Source: Asanoa ishikariensis | GTDB lineage: Bacteria; Actinomycetota; Actinomycetes; Mycobacteriales; Micromonosporaceae | Direction of reading: 5' to 3' | DNA: 64,000 nt | Assembly: GCF_900107455.1 (NCBI RefSeq) | Contig: NZ_FNQB01000001.1 | Span: 2,356,001-2,420,000 of the forward strand | Part shown: positions 62,634 through 64,000 of the stretch, piece by piece | Layout: each line of letters starts with the position of its first letter | Numbering within the stretch: the stretch's first letter is position 1 | Notes under the pieces: model-generated | Databases searched by the model: none | What the model was told of the DNA's origin: nothing | The model's input: only the letters and a program-made list of their open reading frames with translations | Program-made: the position numbers and the translations under genes

Positions 62634-63998
62634 TTAGCGCAGCTCGTAGACGGCCATCCGGTCGTTCGAGTAGCGCAGGTCGGCCAGGCCCGCCAGGTCC
62701 GGCGACTCCGGGCCGGCCTGCCGGTCAGCCACCAGCCAGCGGACGCCGTCGTCAGCACGAAGCGCGGTCAGCGACTGCGTCGTCGGTGCGGTGAACGCCG
62801 CGTCGTTGCGGGCCAGCAGGGCCGGGTCCCAGAACTCCCAGGAGCCGGATTCGGACACCCGGGGCGCGAACGCCCAGCCCTCGACCAGCACCCGGCGCTC
62901 CGCGTACGCCGAGAGCCAGAACGACCTCGGGTCGCAGTAGCCGTCGGTCGGCGCGTTGATGCAGTGCGCGTTGGTGGCCACCACGTCCGACGGCGCGCTG
63001 TGGTCCCGCAGCCACCGGGCCGCCTCGACCCGGGAGCGGGGCAGCGAGACCGTCGCGTACGCGCCGCCGTTGGAGAACCGCTCCGACTTGCGCATGTCCA
63101 TGATCAGGCCCGGGGCGCCGACCACCAGGATCGCCGTCAGCGCGACCACACCACCACGACCCCGCAATGCGGGCCGCCAGCGGCTCAGTGCCGGCCACAG
63201 GGCGGCCAGCAGGAGGCCGAGTGCGGCCAGCCCCAGCGCCCAGCGCAGCAGCGGCATCAGCGGGTCGAGCGGGCTCGGTGGCACGGACGCCTCCGCCGGC
63301 CCGGCCAGGCGGAACTGCGCGAGCACCAGCACCACCGCGAACGCGAGGGCCTCCACGCCGAGGAAGATCCGGCCGACCCGGGAGAGCTTGGCCCGGTCGT
63401 ACACCATCGCGTAGCCCCATGCCGAGAGCAGCACCGCGAAGGTGAAGCCGGCCCGGGTGAAGTACTGGTTGCCGTCGCCCGGCTGCTTGACCATCAGGTA
63501 GATCAGCGGGCCGCCGATGCCGCCGGCCAGCAGGAACACCTGGGTCGGCTCCAGCCGGCCCCGGCGCAGCCAGACCAGCGGCACGATGCCGGCCGCGCGG
63601 AGCTGCATGTTGACCAGGAACGCGAACCAGACGGGCAGCACGGCCAGCCACATCGGCCCGTCCGGCGGGGTCCAGAAGCGCTCGAAGCTCCACATCGGCT
63701 CGGGCGTCACGCCGTACGCCTGGAAGCGGAACAGCACCGCCATCGCGAAGAGCTGTGCGGCACCCGTGAGCACGCCCAGAGTCAGCAGCGTCCACGGGAT
63801 CCGCCGCTGGGCCAGCAGCACGACCACGAACGTCACCAGCAGCGCGACCGCCACCACCGGCAGCGAGCTCGCCTTGGCGCCGCTGGACGCGACCAGGAAC
63901 AGGAACGCCAGCACGAAGCCGCCCCGGGCAAGCTGACCCGTCAGCAGCGCGCAGACCACGCCGATCAGGGCGAGCAGCAGCACCCAGGAGTAGATCAT
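62634..63998 (-). CDS. polytopic membrane protein, GT-C-like (5' end outside the window)
   Basis: At least 454 aa, open to the window edge, so the start may lie beyond 64000. It has about nine transmembrane helices (for example VVAVALLVTFVVVLLA, GFVLAFLFLVASS) followed by a soluble C-terminal domain with conserved ARWLRDHSAPSDVVATNAHC, YAERRVLVEGWAF and RWLVADR. This resembles the C-terminal parts of large glycosyltransferase-like (GT-C) membrane proteins, in which the extracytoplasmic domain follows the helices. The substrate is unknown. Confidence 0.65.
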   Translation of the reverse strand: MIYSWVLLLALIGVVCALLTGQLARGGFVLAFLFLVASSGAKASSLPVVAVALLVTFVVVLLAQRRIPWTLLTLGVLTGAAQLFAMAVLFRFQAYGVTPEPMWSFERFWTPPDGPMWLAVLPVWFAFLVNMQLRAAGIVPLVWLRRGRLEPTQVFLLAGGIGGPLIYLMVKQPGDGNQYFTRAGFTFAVLLSAWGYAMVYDRAKLSRVGRIFLGVEALAFAVVLVLAQFRLAGPAEASVPPSPLDPLMPLLRWALGLAALGLLLAALWPALSRWRPALRGRGGVVALTAILVVGAPGLIMDMRKSERFSNGGAYATVSLPRSRVEAARWLRDHSAPSDVVATNAHCINAPTDGYCDPRSFWLSAYAERRVLVEGWAFAPRVSESGSWEFWDPALLARNDAAFTAPTTQSLTALRADDGVRWLVADRQAGPESPDLAGLADLRYSNDRMAVYELR

Positions 63999-64000
63999 CG

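Noticed and set aside
1-64000. tRNA or rRNA genes
   Set aside because: I found no T-loop-like GGTTCRAATCC with paired acceptor arms or rRNA-like conserved blocks.

Overview
The window is high-GC DNA with compact genes, many GTG starts and overlapping stop/start pairs. This points to an actinomycete. The gene content (HelD-type helicase, SARP regulator, F420-dependent LLM oxidoreductase, DUF574 methyltransferase, CGNR zinc finger, SigE-type ECF factor) and a GGGGCCC-containing intergenic repeat suggest a Micromonosporaceae-like bacterium; the family assignment is inference. I see no rRNA, tRNA, insertion sequence, prophage or CRISPR array. It looks like ordinary chromosome, with small acquired or decaying patches near 5.8 kb, 8.9-10.3 kb, 15.7-16.2 kb, 21.4 kb and 22.8-23.1 kb.

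Layout. 0-3.1 kb: end of a permease with its TIGR03943 partner, then two divergently arranged paralogous anchored propeller-like proteins. 3.1-8.7 kb: RidA-like protein, WYL regulator, EamA exporter, phosphotransferase, methyltransferase, and a hydrolase fused to a LuxR domain. 8.9-10.3 kb: HigB/HigA toxin-antitoxin module with an ImmA-type protease domain. 10.3-14.6 kb: GYD protein, hydrolases, an ArsR/CDF/DUF305 metal cluster and a GNAT. 14.6-20.3 kb: a broken cyclic-nucleotide-domain/thioredoxin-reductase-like gene, a large SARP-LAL regulator, and a Tat-exported hydrolase whose promoter carries three SARP-like heptamers at 11-bp spacing. 20.3-26.2 kb: DUF4188, VOC, DJ-1 with a divergent CGNR regulator, truncated LysR, degenerate SDR, nucleoside hydrolase, quinol monooxygenase, NadE. 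26.2-36.5 kb: ECF sigma operon, VOC proteins, polysaccharide deacetylase, a 56-aa Asp-rich lipoprotein, GNAT, epimerase, LLM oxidoreductase and several hypotheticals. 36.5-43.4 kb: two-component system divergent from an internally duplicated membrane protein, NmrA-like protein, AraC regulator. 43.4-46.9 kb: STAS protein, unusually short Ser/Thr kinase, SRPBCC protein, and a secreted coiled-coil wall enzyme behind a c-di-AMP riboswitch. 46.9-53.4 kb: CDF transporter, FtsX-like permease, orphan barstar, copper ATPase-CsoR operon. 53.4-64 kb: small proteins, HelD helicase, a nested inverted-repeat cluster, GNAT plus OSBS/NSAR enolase pair, HxlR regulator and a truncated membrane protein.

Two regulatory themes recur. 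First, about twenty genes have a TANNNT box 6-8 bases before the start codon and no Shine-Dalgarno, the arrangement expected for leaderless transcripts. Second, at several metal or toxin genes (ArsR, CopB, HigB, probably the CDF gene) a perfect or near-perfect palindrome lies directly on or beside that box, so repression could occlude the promoter.
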